Notes under the pieces: generated by a model
Told to the model about the DNA's origin: nothing
Database searches by the model: none
Seen by the model: only the letters and a program-made list of their open reading frames with translations
Assembly (NCBI GenBank): GCA_020050685.1
Contig: JAGVKG010000011.1
Location: 1 to 49,912 of the forward strand
Direction: 5' to 3'
DNA length: 49,912 bases
Source: Candidatus Obscuribacterales bacterium
GTDB lineage: Bacteria; Cyanobacteriota; Vampirovibrionia; Obscuribacterales; Obscuribacteraceae
Made by a program: the position numbers and the translations under genes
In this document: piece by piece, positions 28,650-36,705 of the stretch
Layout: each line of letters opens with the position of its first letter
Numbering within the stretch: position 1 is the first letter of the stretch

Positions 28650-29699
28650 TTAGCGTGGTACTACGCCGAGACCTGGTTTGTCGGATAGTTTGAGGTAGCC
28701 GTCGTGGTACACGGCACCGACATAAGGATCGTTAGCTAGGAGCATGGCGCCGTCCAGATCTAAGTGATCGCAAAGACCTTGTAGTTGGGCTGCGGCAGTG
28801 GTGCCGATTGATGATTCGATCATCATGCCGAACATTACTTGCATGCCGTGAGCGCGTGCAGTGTTGATCACGCGCAATGCTTCCAGCATGCCGCCGGTTT
28901 TGGCAAGTTTGACTACCACTCCGTCAATGCAACCTGCCATTCTGGCCACGTCATGTGATTTGCAAATGCTTTCGTCGGCAAAAATTGGAATTGGTGAATT
29001 CTCGCGCACGAAGCGGAATTCATCTACAGGGGCATATTTTGGCAGCGGTTGTTCAATAAATTGCACACCATTGTCTGCCAAGAAGTGTGCCATGGATATG
29101 GCTTGTTTTGGTGTCCAAGCACCGTTTGCATCAACACGCAAAGGAATATCGCCGGCTATTTTGCGCACGCGTTGAATAATTTCTCTATCGTAACTTGTGC
29201 CTTGTTTGACTTTGAGAATTTTGTAGCCGGCTGCCACTGCTTCTTCTGTCTTGCGCTCAACCACTTCCAAACTGTCAATGCCAATTGTAAAATCGGTCAT
29301 TGGTGGTATCAGACCGGTTAGGCCAAACTTTTGGTAAGTTGGTTTGCCAACAATTTTGCCTGTGAGATCATGCAATGCCATTTCGACTGCGGCTTTTGCA
29401 GAGGCATTGCCGGCAACCGATTTGTCCATGCGATTACAAATCTCGACAATGGCAGTTGGATCGTGACCGAGAATTTCTTTCTCTTGCCAGAGCTTCAAAC
29501 AAGCCATGACAGTTTCCGGCGTTTCGTTGTGATATTGCGCGGGAGCCGCTTCTCCTAAACCGACGATGCCGTCAAGATTTAGCCTTACCAGAACATTGTG
29601 TGTGTCGGATGAGGTACCGTAAGATATACCAAAGGGATGAACGGTTTTGAGATTGAGCGGCTCAAAAGATAATTGGATTGAACGCAGGCTGGTCTTCAC
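28650..29699 (-). CDS. Dipeptide epimerase / N-acetyl-D-Glu racemase-like enolase superfamily enzyme
   Basis: A 349-residue enolase-superfamily enzyme. The KxK motif K163/K165 (ILKVKQG), the metal ligands Asp190 (RVDANG), Glu216 (IEQPLP) and Asp242 (FADES), and the opposite lysine K267 (VVKLAKTGG) are all present, as in L-Ala-D/L-Glu epimerases. It should abstract an alpha proton and invert the stereocentre of a glutamate-containing substrate. It starts with GTG that overlaps the TGA of the DUF1611 gene (GTGA). In some bacteria the same gene pair is described as DgcA and DgcN, which convert D-Glu to L-Glu through N-acetyl intermediates. The substrate here, muropeptide or N-acetyl-D-Glu, is not decided by sequence. 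Confidence 0.88.
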   Translation of the reverse strand: MKTSLRSIQLSFEPLNLKTVHPFGISYGTSSDTHNVLVRLNLDGIVGLGEAAPAQYHNETPETVMACLKLWQEKEILGHDPTAIVEICNRMDKSVAGNASAKAAVEMALHDLTGKIVGKPTYQKFGLTGLIPPMTDFTIGIDSLEVVERKTEEAVAAGYKILKVKQGTSYDREIIQRVRKIAGDIPLRVDANGAWTPKQAISMAHFLADNGVQFIEQPLPKYAPVDEFRFVRENSPIPIFADESICKSHDVARMAGCIDGVVVKLAKTGGMLEALRVINTARAHGMQVMFGMMIESSIGTTAAAQLQGLCDHLDLDGAMLLANDPYVGAVYHDGYLKLSDKPGLGVVPR

Positions 29700-30808
29700 G
29701 ATAACTTCTCCTTATGTTGCAAAATTGCGGCAAAAAGATTTTCACAACCAAAACGCACCGGATCGTTAGCAGGCAAATTAGTTTGCTTCTCTGCTTCGGC
29801 AATCGCCTTTTTCGCTTCGGCTTCCGACAAATCCGATGTATTAAGTGCAATACCAACTACTTTGGCTTGAGCCAAGGCAGATGCCATTTGTTCGTACACC
29901 GGAATAAAATACGACAACGGCGGAATTGTGTACTCGGTATCCTTGATCAACTTTCTGGATGGCTTATGGCAAAGAATCAGTGCATCCGGACAAGAGCCGT
30001 GCAAAATTGCCATTGTCACGCCGGAAAATCCTGGGTGAATAATTGAGCCTTGCCCTTCGATAAAAAGAAAATCTGCGTCGTTGCCGTGCGCAACCACCAT
30101 TTCTTCCACGGCACCGGCCATAAAGTCACCGATAATCCGATCGACCGGCATGCCGACGCCATCAATCATGATGCCGGTTTGACCAGTGGCAATAAATTTC
30201 GATTTGTGGCCTTTGCGACTGGCGAAAGCCGAGAGTTCTAAACTGACTGTCATCTTGCCAACCGAGCAATCAGTGCCGACAGTTAAGACGGTCATAGCAT
30301 TCACTTTCGCTGCTAAACCCGAAGCGACGGTGAGATCTTCCGGTGGGCGACGCACGTCAATCAAACGAACCTTGTGATTATCAGCCAAATGAGAAAATTC
30401 TTTGTCTTCACTAAGGAAGTCATGCAAGCCATTGATGATGTCGAGCCCAGATTTAATCGCCAAGTTAATATCGGCTCGCCATTGGTCAGGTAGGTGCCCG
30501 CCACTCCAGGCAGTGCCAAGCAAAAGCGCTTCCGGTTGAAGTTTAAGCGCATCATTGATCGATTTCACAATTGGGATATCGGACTTGATTCCCATGACAT
30601 CCCCGACGGTTTTTCCAGCTTCACTGCTATCAATCACGCAAGCAATTGGGTTCTTGCCGTAACGAATCACCCCTTCTGCTGTTTTGGAGCGTCCCTTATA
30701 AAATTCACCCTCTGCATATATGGCCAATTTGGCGGTTTGAGGGTAATACATGGCATTTGCTTCCTTGCTCAGACTGGCTATTTGATTGTTTCGTTCTTGA
30801 GTAAACAT
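29696..30808 (-). CDS. DUF1611 P-loop protein, DgcN-like
   Basis: A 370-residue protein of the DUF1611 family. The N-terminal domain (AIYAEGEFYKGRSKTAEGVIRY) is Rossmann-like, and the C-terminal domain has a P-loop GTDCSVGKMT at 178-187. FLFIEGQGSIIHPG follows, and ILCHKPSRK further on. The genes of this family usually sit beside an enolase-superfamily dipeptide epimerase, as here, with a 4-base overlap. Characterised members act as D-glutamate N-acetyltransferases (DgcN). A role in salvaging D-Glu from peptidoglycan is the natural reading. A second in-frame ATG at residue 20 has AAGGA upstream and may be the real start. Confidence 0.82.
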   Translation of the reverse strand: MFTQERNNQIASLSKEANAMYYPQTAKLAIYAEGEFYKGRSKTAEGVIRYGKNPIACVIDSSEAGKTVGDVMGIKSDIPIVKSINDALKLQPEALLLGTAWSGGHLPDQWRADINLAIKSGLDIINGLHDFLSEDKEFSHLADNHKVRLIDVRRPPEDLTVASGLAAKVNAMTVLTVGTDCSVGKMTVSLELSAFASRKGHKSKFIATGQTGIMIDGVGMPVDRIIGDFMAGAVEEMVVAHGNDADFLFIEGQGSIIHPGFSGVTMAILHGSCPDALILCHKPSRKLIKDTEYTIPPLSYFIPVYEQMASALAQAKVVGIALNTSDLSEAEAKKAIAEAEKQTNLPANDPVRFGCENLFAAILQHKEKLS

Positions 30809-30853
30809 GACTCTATCTGCCTATTTTTTTGCGGGCGCGGTATATAAACTTTG

Positions 30854-30866
30854 TATGTTTAACATA
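30854..30866. promoter_or_regulatory. Palindrome TATGTT-T-AACATA
   Basis: A perfect 6-bp inverted repeat around one T, about 45 bases upstream of the DUF1611 start. It shares the GTTNAAC core with the palindrome at 30907-30919. It has the size and symmetry of a dimeric repressor site; no regulator gene is nearby to assign. Confidence 0.35.
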
Positions 30867-30906
30867 TCTTATCTGCCGGATTTGCAGGCTAAGCGGCATT
30901 AACACC

Positions 30907-30919
30907 GCGGTTCAACCGC
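30907..30919. promoter_or_regulatory. Palindrome GCGGTT-C-AACCGC
   Basis: A perfect 6-bp inverted repeat around one C. Its centre is 53 bases, about five helical turns, from the palindrome at 30854-30866, so both would face the same side of the DNA. Confidence 0.35.
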
Positions 30920-31118
30920 AAAATCGCGTAAATAAGTATCCTAAATAATATCCTGGGTTTGTTGCGAAAAGGCAAAGGCGGCAATTAAAGTTTAAAATTA
31001 GACCTAGAATTATAGATAGGTGGAGGCAGTGCTTGAGGTAAGAGATAATCGGGGGCAATAGGCATCGACCGATAATCAAAGCGCTAGCTGGCTAAACAAA
31101 GGCAAGACAAGATATAAA

Positions 31119-31994
31119 ATGGACAAGAAGCATAAACGAGAGCATGAAGAGCCTGAGCTCGAAGCCGTCGAGGCTGTCGAGACTGCTGAGACCGATGTCG
31201 GCGATGAGACTGATGAAGCAGCGCAAGAAGCGTCGCGGCATGAAATGGCCAAGGCTTTTATGCGGGCAGTCAATGCTGGTATGGAAGTGAAGCCCGGGGA
31301 CTTTGGTTTAGGTGGTGGCGGCGGAGGCGAGGCACCGTCTTCTGGTCCTTGTCGCAATTGTCAGGATTTGGAGACTCGGTTGGCTCAGATGACCCAGAAA
31401 GCTCAAGATGCAGATGGGCATTATCGGCGCATGGCTGCCGACTTTGAAAATTATCGTAAACGCGTGGACCGCGAACGGGAAGATTTTCTTGGTCATGGAA
31501 TTAAGAAGGCTGTGGAAGCGATGCTGCCGGCCCTTGATGATCTGGATCGGGCACAACAAAGTTTGTCCACAGACTTGTCGCCAGAAAAGTTAATGGAGAG
31601 TCTGAATTTGATCTGCAACAGCGTCAAACGCAGTCTCGAAATGATTGGCGTTAAGTCCATGGATGTTCTTGGCGAGCATTTTGATCCGCGCTTGCACGAG
31701 CCAGTGCAAAATGTTGAAACCACCGAAGCACGGGATGGCACGGTTTTGCATGAGCTAAGACGCGGGTACACCTTAAATGACAAGGTGATTCGTCCGGCTT
31801 TAGTGAATGTGGCTTCCAATCATTTGGATGATTCGACCGTGCAAGGCGCTAATGAATTAGGTGACAGTGTAGACGAAACGGAAGCAAGTGTGGCGGACCG
31901 CTATGAAATACCGGAAGATGTTCTGGATAAGAGCATAGATATAGTGGCTCAGGTCGATACTGAACAAGGGGATGACGGAGGCGAGCGCGCCTGA
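31119..31994 (+). CDS. grpE: GrpE nucleotide exchange factor with extended tails
   Basis: A 291-residue GrpE, longer than the usual 180-200. Residues 1-75 are acidic and end in a Gly run. Cys78 and Cys81 form a CRNC motif just before the long helix (DLETRLAQMTQKAQDADGHYRRMAADFENYRKRVDRE). The beta-domain contains VLGEHFDPRLHEPVQ and the conserved GYTLNDKVIRPALVNVA. Residues from about 236 on form a second acidic tail. GrpE releases ADP from DnaK. Its TGA overlaps the dnaK ATG, so the two are translationally coupled. A CxxC pair in GrpE is unusual and could be redox-active or bind metal; that is inference. Confidence 0.93.
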   Translation: MDKKHKREHEEPELEAVEAVETAETDVGDETDEAAQEASRHEMAKAFMRAVNAGMEVKPGDFGLGGGGGGEAPSSGPCRNCQDLETRLAQMTQKAQDADGHYRRMAADFENYRKRVDREREDFLGHGIKKAVEAMLPALDDLDRAQQSLSTDLSPEKLMESLNLICNSVKRSLEMIGVKSMDVLGEHFDPRLHEPVQNVETTEARDGTVLHELRRGYTLNDKVIRPALVNVASNHLDDSTVQGANELGDSVDETEASVADRYEIPEDVLDKSIDIVAQVDTEQGDDGGERA

Positions 31995-33895
31995 TGTCTA
32001 GCGAAAAAATAATCGGCATTGATTTAGGTACCACCAACTCTTGCGTGGCAGTGTTGGAAGGTGGCAAGCCGGTCATTATTGAAAGTTCGGAAGGCTCGCG
32101 GCTGACACCATCGGTGGTGGCATTTACGCCGCGCGGTGAGCGGATTGTCGGACAAGTGGCTAAGCGTCAAGCAATTACTAATCCTGAGCGGACGGTCATG
32201 TCCGTGAAAAGAAAAATGGGATCGAACTTGCGCCGCTCGATTGATGGAGCCGCTTATAGTCCCGAGCAATTCTCCGCCATGATTTTGCAGAAAATGAAAA
32301 CCGATGCGGAAGCTTACCTGAACGGTCCGATTTCCAAAGCAGTAATTACTGTGCCAGCATACTTCAACGATGCGCAAAGACAAGCAACGCGTGATGCAGG
32401 ACAGATTGCCGGTTTGGAAGTGATGAGAATTATCAATGAGCCGACAGCATCAGCCTTGGCTTATGGCTTGAACAAGCTGACTATGCCAACATCCATTCTC
32501 GTATTTGATTTGGGTGGTGGCACATTCGACGTCAGTATTTTGCAGGTGAATGAGGGCGTCTTTGAAGTTAAGGCAACATCAGGCAACAATAAGCTTGGTG
32601 GTGATGACTTTGATCGTTGCGTGATGGACTGGTTGAAGTCAGAATTTCTGACTGAAACCGGCGTGGATATTTCCAACGATCTCTATGCATTGTCACGTTT
32701 GAGAGAAGCAGCAGAAAACGCCAAAATCGAGCTTTCAACAACATTGCAGAGCGATATTTATTTACCGTTTATTGCGGCAAACGATACTGGTCCGAAGCAC
32801 TTGCGCCGTACTTTGACTCGTGCCACCTTTGATGAGTTGACTCAACATTTGATTGAAGCAACTTTGGGACCGCTGCAAGCAGCCATGGATGATGCCAAAC
32901 TTAGCCCGGATGCAATCGGACACATTGTCATGGTCGGCGGTTCCACCCGCATTCCAGCAGTGCAAGAAACGATTAAGCATTATTTTGGCCGTGAACCAAA
33001 CAAGGCTATCAATCCGGAAGAAGCAGTGGCGCTTGGGGCTGCCATTCAGGCAGGCATTCTTTCTGGCGAGGTGCAAGATGTTTTGCTTCTCGACGTGATC
33101 CCACTTTCGCTTGGTATTGAAACAGCTGGTGAATTGTTTACCAGAATCATTGATCGCAACACAACTATTCCGACAAGTCGGACGATGAACTTCACTACAA
33201 GTGATGATTCTCAAACATCAGTAGAAATACATGTGCTGCAAGGGGAACGTGAGCTGGCAAAACACAATGTCTCGCTGGCCAAGTTTTACCTCACTGGTAT
33301 TCCCAGAGCTCCGCGCGGCATACCTAAAATCGATGTGACCTTTGAAGTTGATGCAGACGGAATTTTGCGTTGCTCAGCAGTTGATGGTGCAACCGGTATC
33401 AGCAAACAAATTGTGGTTAAGCGCACTGTTGGTCTAAATCCGGATGATGTTAAGCGCATGCAGAAAGAGGCCGAAGAGCATCAAGAACAAGATCAAGAAT
33501 TGAAAGATCAAATTTCCACCAAGATCAAAGCAGAGTCCATGCTTGTGGAAGCAAAGCGTACCTTGAACAAATACGCCAATCAATTGGACAAGATTTTTGT
33601 GGAAAAGGTAAAGGATGCCGCCGATAAGCTCAGTGCCTCACTGGGCACGGGAGCAGAGCATCCGGAAATCAAGACGCTGGTTGCAGCGCTTGATGCATCA
33701 CTTCTGGATCTCGGACGGGCAATTTATTCTCAAAGCCAAGAGCATTTGCCGAGAATGGATAGAAGTAACTATGATCAAACTGAACTTGAAGAAGGACCTG
33801 CTAAAACAGAAGCAGAATCTCTTTCTTCCGGCCAAGGCTCCGGACAGTCCAGCTCCGGTTCTGGATTAATGGATTGGACAGACAGCACCCAGTAG
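31994..33895 (+). CDS. dnaK: Chaperone DnaK (Hsp70)
   Basis: A 633-residue Hsp70 with all main landmarks: IGIDLGTTNSCVAV at the N-terminus, VITVPAYFNDAQRQATRDAGQIAGL, INEPTASALAYG, FDLGGGTFDVS, the GrpE-contact loop LKSEFLTETGVDIS, IVMVGGSTRIPAVQ, and the linker VLLLDVIPLSLGIET leading to the substrate-binding domain and helical lid. It binds unfolded peptides in an ATP cycle driven by DnaJ and GrpE. The tail is Gly/Ser-rich and ends MDWTDSTQ without the acidic EEVD-like end common in other DnaK proteins. It sits second in grpE-dnaK-dnaJ. Confidence 0.97.
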   Translation: MSSEKIIGIDLGTTNSCVAVLEGGKPVIIESSEGSRLTPSVVAFTPRGERIVGQVAKRQAITNPERTVMSVKRKMGSNLRRSIDGAAYSPEQFSAMILQKMKTDAEAYLNGPISKAVITVPAYFNDAQRQATRDAGQIAGLEVMRIINEPTASALAYGLNKLTMPTSILVFDLGGGTFDVSILQVNEGVFEVKATSGNNKLGGDDFDRCVMDWLKSEFLTETGVDISNDLYALSRLREAAENAKIELSTTLQSDIYLPFIAANDTGPKHLRRTLTRATFDELTQHLIEATLGPLQAAMDDAKLSPDAIGHIVMVGGSTRIPAVQETIKHYFGREPNKAINPEEAVALGAAIQAGILSGEVQDVLLLDVIPLSLGIETAGELFTRIIDRNTTIPTSRTMNFTTSDDSQTSVEIHVLQGERELAKHNVSLAKFYLTGIPRAPRGIPKIDVTFEVDADGILRCSAVDGATGISKQIVVKRTVGLNPDDVKRMQKEAEEHQEQDQELKDQISTKIKAESMLVEAKRTLNKYANQLDKIFVEKVKDAADKLSASLGTGAEHPEIKTLVAALDASLLDLGRAIYSQSQEHLPRMDRSNYDQTELEEGPAKTEAESLSSGQGSGQSSSGSGLMDWTDSTQ

Positions 33896-33934
33896 AGTGA
33901 TTGATGGGTAAGCGAGGGTACATCTCTGGTTACT

Positions 33935-35185
33935 ATGACTAAACGCGATTTTTATGAGATACTCGGTGTGCCACGCACCGCAAATTCCGATCAAATCAAG
34001 AAGGCTTTTCGCTCAAAAGCACGCCACCTGCATCCGGACAACATGGATAGCGGGGACGAATCTGCATTTAAAGAGCTTGCAGCGGCCTACGAAGTATTGT
34101 CCGATGACAATAAACGCGCACTTTATGACCGTTATGGACATGATGGTTTAGCTGGTGCTGCCGGAGGATTTGACGGTGTAGACCTGGGAGCCTTTGCTGA
34201 TCTGAGCGAAATCTTCAGCACCTTTTTTGGTGGCGGCAGAGGCGGTGGTGGCAGACGCTCGACTGTCGAACGTGGCTCTGATTTAAAGCTTGAGCTCAGA
34301 TTGGAATTTTCGGAAGCGATTTTTGGCACGGAGAGAAAAATCTCCATCAAGCGTCTTGAAGCTTGCACAGTTTGCACAGGCACTGGTGCGCAATCTGGAT
34401 CGCAACCGGTGCGTTGCACTACATGTAACGGTGCCGGACAAATTCGCCAAGCGACACAAACTTTGCTTGGTCAATTCATGCAGATTCTCACTTGCCCGAA
34501 TTGCGAAGGCGAAGGTACTCGCATCGAGAAAGCTTGTACTGTCTGTAAGGGCAAGGCTCAAGTGCGGACACAGCGCGATCTGGAAATCAAAATTCCGGCA
34601 GGCATCGATCATGGTGCACGTTTGCGCATTCCGCATGCCGGTGACCATGGTAGACGCAACGGACCTCCCGGCGATGTTTATGTATTGATTACAGTAAACG
34701 ATCATGCAAAGTTCGTGCGCGAAGGCCAGACCATTCATTTGCAACAACCAATTAGTTTTGCCATGGCTGCCCTTGGTGGCGAGATGATAGTTGATACTGT
34801 AGATGGCGAGAAACCATTGAGAGTTCCGCCTGGTACACAAACGGGTACCATTCTGCCGCTCAAAGGGCATGGTGCGCCTCAACTGAATTCTCCCAACTTG
34901 CGTGGTGATCAGTTGGTGCATTTGATAGTTGAGACTCCAACCAAGCTGACAAGCGAGCAAAAGAGGCTTTTGGAAAAATTTGCTGACTCGCGCGGTGACA
35001 AGTTGTCTGCGCCAAAATTCAAAAGACCTGATACGGCAAGCAGTGCAAACAGCAAACCTTCACCAGGCAAAAGTTCATCAATTAAAAATCCATCGGGCAA
35101 AGGCTCGTCCGGCAAGGCGGATTCTTCCCTAATCGACAAAATTGCGGACGTCTTCAAGCCTAAAGAAGGAGCCTCTGAAAACTAG
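33935..35185 (+). CDS. dnaJ: Chaperone DnaJ
   Basis: A 416-residue type I Hsp40. The J domain (2-68) has HPD at 33-35. A Gly/Phe-like region with a GGGRGGGG run follows to about 107, then four zinc-binding CxxC pairs: Cys144/147, 161/164, 187/190 and 201/204. The fourth repeat reads CTVCKGKA, without the usual second Gly. The C-terminal substrate-binding domains run to about 350. A 65-residue Ser/Lys/Gly-rich tail ends in SSLIDKIADVFKPKEG, longer than in E. coli DnaJ. It delivers substrates to DnaK and lies 39 bases downstream of it. Confidence 0.96.
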   Translation: MTKRDFYEILGVPRTANSDQIKKAFRSKARHLHPDNMDSGDESAFKELAAAYEVLSDDNKRALYDRYGHDGLAGAAGGFDGVDLGAFADLSEIFSTFFGGGRGGGGRRSTVERGSDLKLELRLEFSEAIFGTERKISIKRLEACTVCTGTGAQSGSQPVRCTTCNGAGQIRQATQTLLGQFMQILTCPNCEGEGTRIEKACTVCKGKAQVRTQRDLEIKIPAGIDHGARLRIPHAGDHGRRNGPPGDVYVLITVNDHAKFVREGQTIHLQQPISFAMAALGGEMIVDTVDGEKPLRVPPGTQTGTILPLKGHGAPQLNSPNLRGDQLVHLIVETPTKLTSEQKRLLEKFADSRGDKLSAPKFKRPDTASSANSKPSPGKSSSIKNPSGKGSSGKADSSLIDKIADVFKPKEGASEN

Positions 35186-35204
35186 GGTATCAAAAGGTTA
35201 TCAA

Positions 35205-36680
35205 ATGGTGTCTCTCAAAGGTTATGAACGGAAAGCGAATTACTTTGGTTGGTTAGTTGGACTGGTATTACTTTTAGCATTCAGCCAGCTACCAGCAGAA
35301 GCAACGCGCATTCCTCGTGATGTGAAAGAAAAAATCATTGAAGACTTTCCCGATGCAAAAATGCGTCTTGATGGTTCGATTGAAACTAAGGCTGGAGTAA
35401 TATTTGTGCCGTTGATACCGGCCTCTGAATGGAAGAAGCGCAGCAAAAATGCTACGCCATTGGTTCTGCCATCAAGCAAAAACCCAGAGTTCTTGCTTTA
35501 TCCCCAAGGTTGGTGTTTTCTCAAGATAACCAAAGTGGGAAAGTTTCTCACCATTACCTTGCCGCAACAATTGCCAGGTGAGTTGCGCAAGCAAATTCTC
35601 ATGTCCAAGTTGCCTTCCGATTTTATGGTGCCTGAGCACTTTATCTTGCCGAAATCCTTGAAAGCTTGTGCAGGCGATGCCGTAGTTGCCGTGGACGATG
35701 ATGCGCGACTTGTGCCCGAGCCTGGAGCCGCCAGCATTCCGCAGCCAAAGACTGCAAAGAAGAAACCCGTTTCGACCAGTGGCGTGATTTTTGTTACTTC
35801 GCTTGGTTCGGGAACAATCTCTTTGCTCGACGAAAAGAATCTCAATAAGGAAATGGATTTCCCGACCGAAGGTACGCCTGGGCCGATGGTTGCCGTTGAC
35901 GGCAAACTTTATATTGCCGATGCCACCAAAAACAGAATTTTGATTTTGGATCCTGAACATCGCAACTTCATCGGACAAATTGAATTGCCGGCAAATAGTC
36001 ATCCAAGAGGATTGGCGACATTGCCAAATGGCAGATTGATTTATGTTTCCGAAGGTGGTGCCTCTGCTGTTGCAATTATCGAAACTGCCGTGCAAAAGGT
36101 TTTGATGCGGACAAAAGTGCCACCCGGTCCTGGTAACATGGCGGTGACACCGGATGGCAATCGCTTGATTGTTTTGAATGTGCCATCAGGAAAAATAACC
36201 ATTCTTTCGACACTGAATCAAGCAGTGCAAGGTACGCTGCAAGTTGGCACTATGCCATCATCTGTGATTGTTTCCCATGACAGTAAGTATGCGTACATTG
36301 CCTGCCGGGTTTCCAACTATGTTGCAGTAGTGGATATTGCCACAAGAAAGCTGGAGGCAAAAATTACCACAGGTAATGGACCGACTGGATTGGCTCTCAG
36401 TGAAGATGGCACCAAGCTTTATGTGGCTAATGCCAGGGAAAATTCGATTAGTTGTTTTGATCGATTGACTCGGCAAAGGCTCAAGGATGTCAAATTGCCA
36501 ATGGAAATTGAGTTTCCTGGCGCGCTGATGTTGATGCCGGATGGCAAACATATGTTTGTCACGAGTGCGGCTTCCGACTCTGTTGGTTTGTTAAATCTGG
36601 ATACTTTTGAGTTTGATACGCTGAGCAATGTTGGACATTCATCGCACCAAGTTGTTTGGGTGCCGAAGCCAGCTAAGTAG
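35205..36680 (+). CDS. Exported YVTN/YncE-type beta-propeller protein
   Basis: A 491-residue protein with a signal peptide (FGWLVGLVLLLAFSQLPAEA). An N-terminal segment to about 190 has no motif I recognise. The C-terminal 300 residues form YVTN-type propeller repeats, for example GKLYIADATKNRILILDPE, GRLIYVSEGGASAVAIIE, SKYAYIACRVSNYVAVVDIA and TKLYVANARENSISCFDR. Such propellers bind partners or surfaces; a few are enzymes. The ATG at 35205 has AAAAGG upstream and stands before the signal peptide; a longer frame starting with TTG at 35142 overlaps dnaJ and is rejected. It lies 19 bases from the dnaJ stop, so it probably belongs to the chaperone operon, which is unusual for an exported protein. 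Confidence 0.85.
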   Translation: MVSLKGYERKANYFGWLVGLVLLLAFSQLPAEATRIPRDVKEKIIEDFPDAKMRLDGSIETKAGVIFVPLIPASEWKKRSKNATPLVLPSSKNPEFLLYPQGWCFLKITKVGKFLTITLPQQLPGELRKQILMSKLPSDFMVPEHFILPKSLKACAGDAVVAVDDDARLVPEPGAASIPQPKTAKKKPVSTSGVIFVTSLGSGTISLLDEKNLNKEMDFPTEGTPGPMVAVDGKLYIADATKNRILILDPEHRNFIGQIELPANSHPRGLATLPNGRLIYVSEGGASAVAIIETAVQKVLMRTKVPPGPGNMAVTPDGNRLIVLNVPSGKITILSTLNQAVQGTLQVGTMPSSVIVSHDSKYAYIACRVSNYVAVVDIATRKLEAKITTGNGPTGLALSEDGTKLYVANARENSISCFDRLTRQRLKDVKLPMEIEFPGALMLMPDGKHMFVTSAASDSVGLLNLDTFEFDTLSNVGHSSHQVVWVPKPAK

Positions 36681-36705
36681 AGAATCAGGCAATCAGCAAA
36701 TATCC

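Larger units (their letters stand above)
30809..31118. other. 310-base divergent intergenic region before grpE
   Basis: This gap separates the DUF1611 gene (minus) from grpE (plus). It holds two 13-base palindromes, TATGTT-T-AACATA at 30854-30866 and GCGGTT-C-AACCGC at 30907-30919, both with the core GTTNAAC and centres 53 bases apart. AT-rich stretches such as TAGAAT at 31005-31010 and TATAGA at 31011-31016 may include the grpE promoter, but no convincing -35 partner was found. No CIRCE element, tRNA or open reading frame with coding character was seen. Confidence 0.5.

Noticed and set aside
30905-30920. A tRNA T-arm suggested by GGTTCAA
   Set aside because: The stem is 6 bp around a single base with no 7-base loop, and no other tRNA arms are nearby.
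30809-31118. A CIRCE heat-shock operator upstream of grpE
   Set aside because: No TTAGCACTC-N9-GAGTGCTAA or close variant was found in the gap.
34283-34960. A 225-residue open frame opposite dnaJ
   Set aside because: It overlaps the strongly conserved dnaJ zinc-finger region and encodes no recognisable protein; it is a shadow frame.
35472-36095. A 207-residue open frame opposite the beta-propeller gene
   Set aside because: Its composition is that of an antisense shadow, and the plus-strand frame has a signal peptide and clear repeats.
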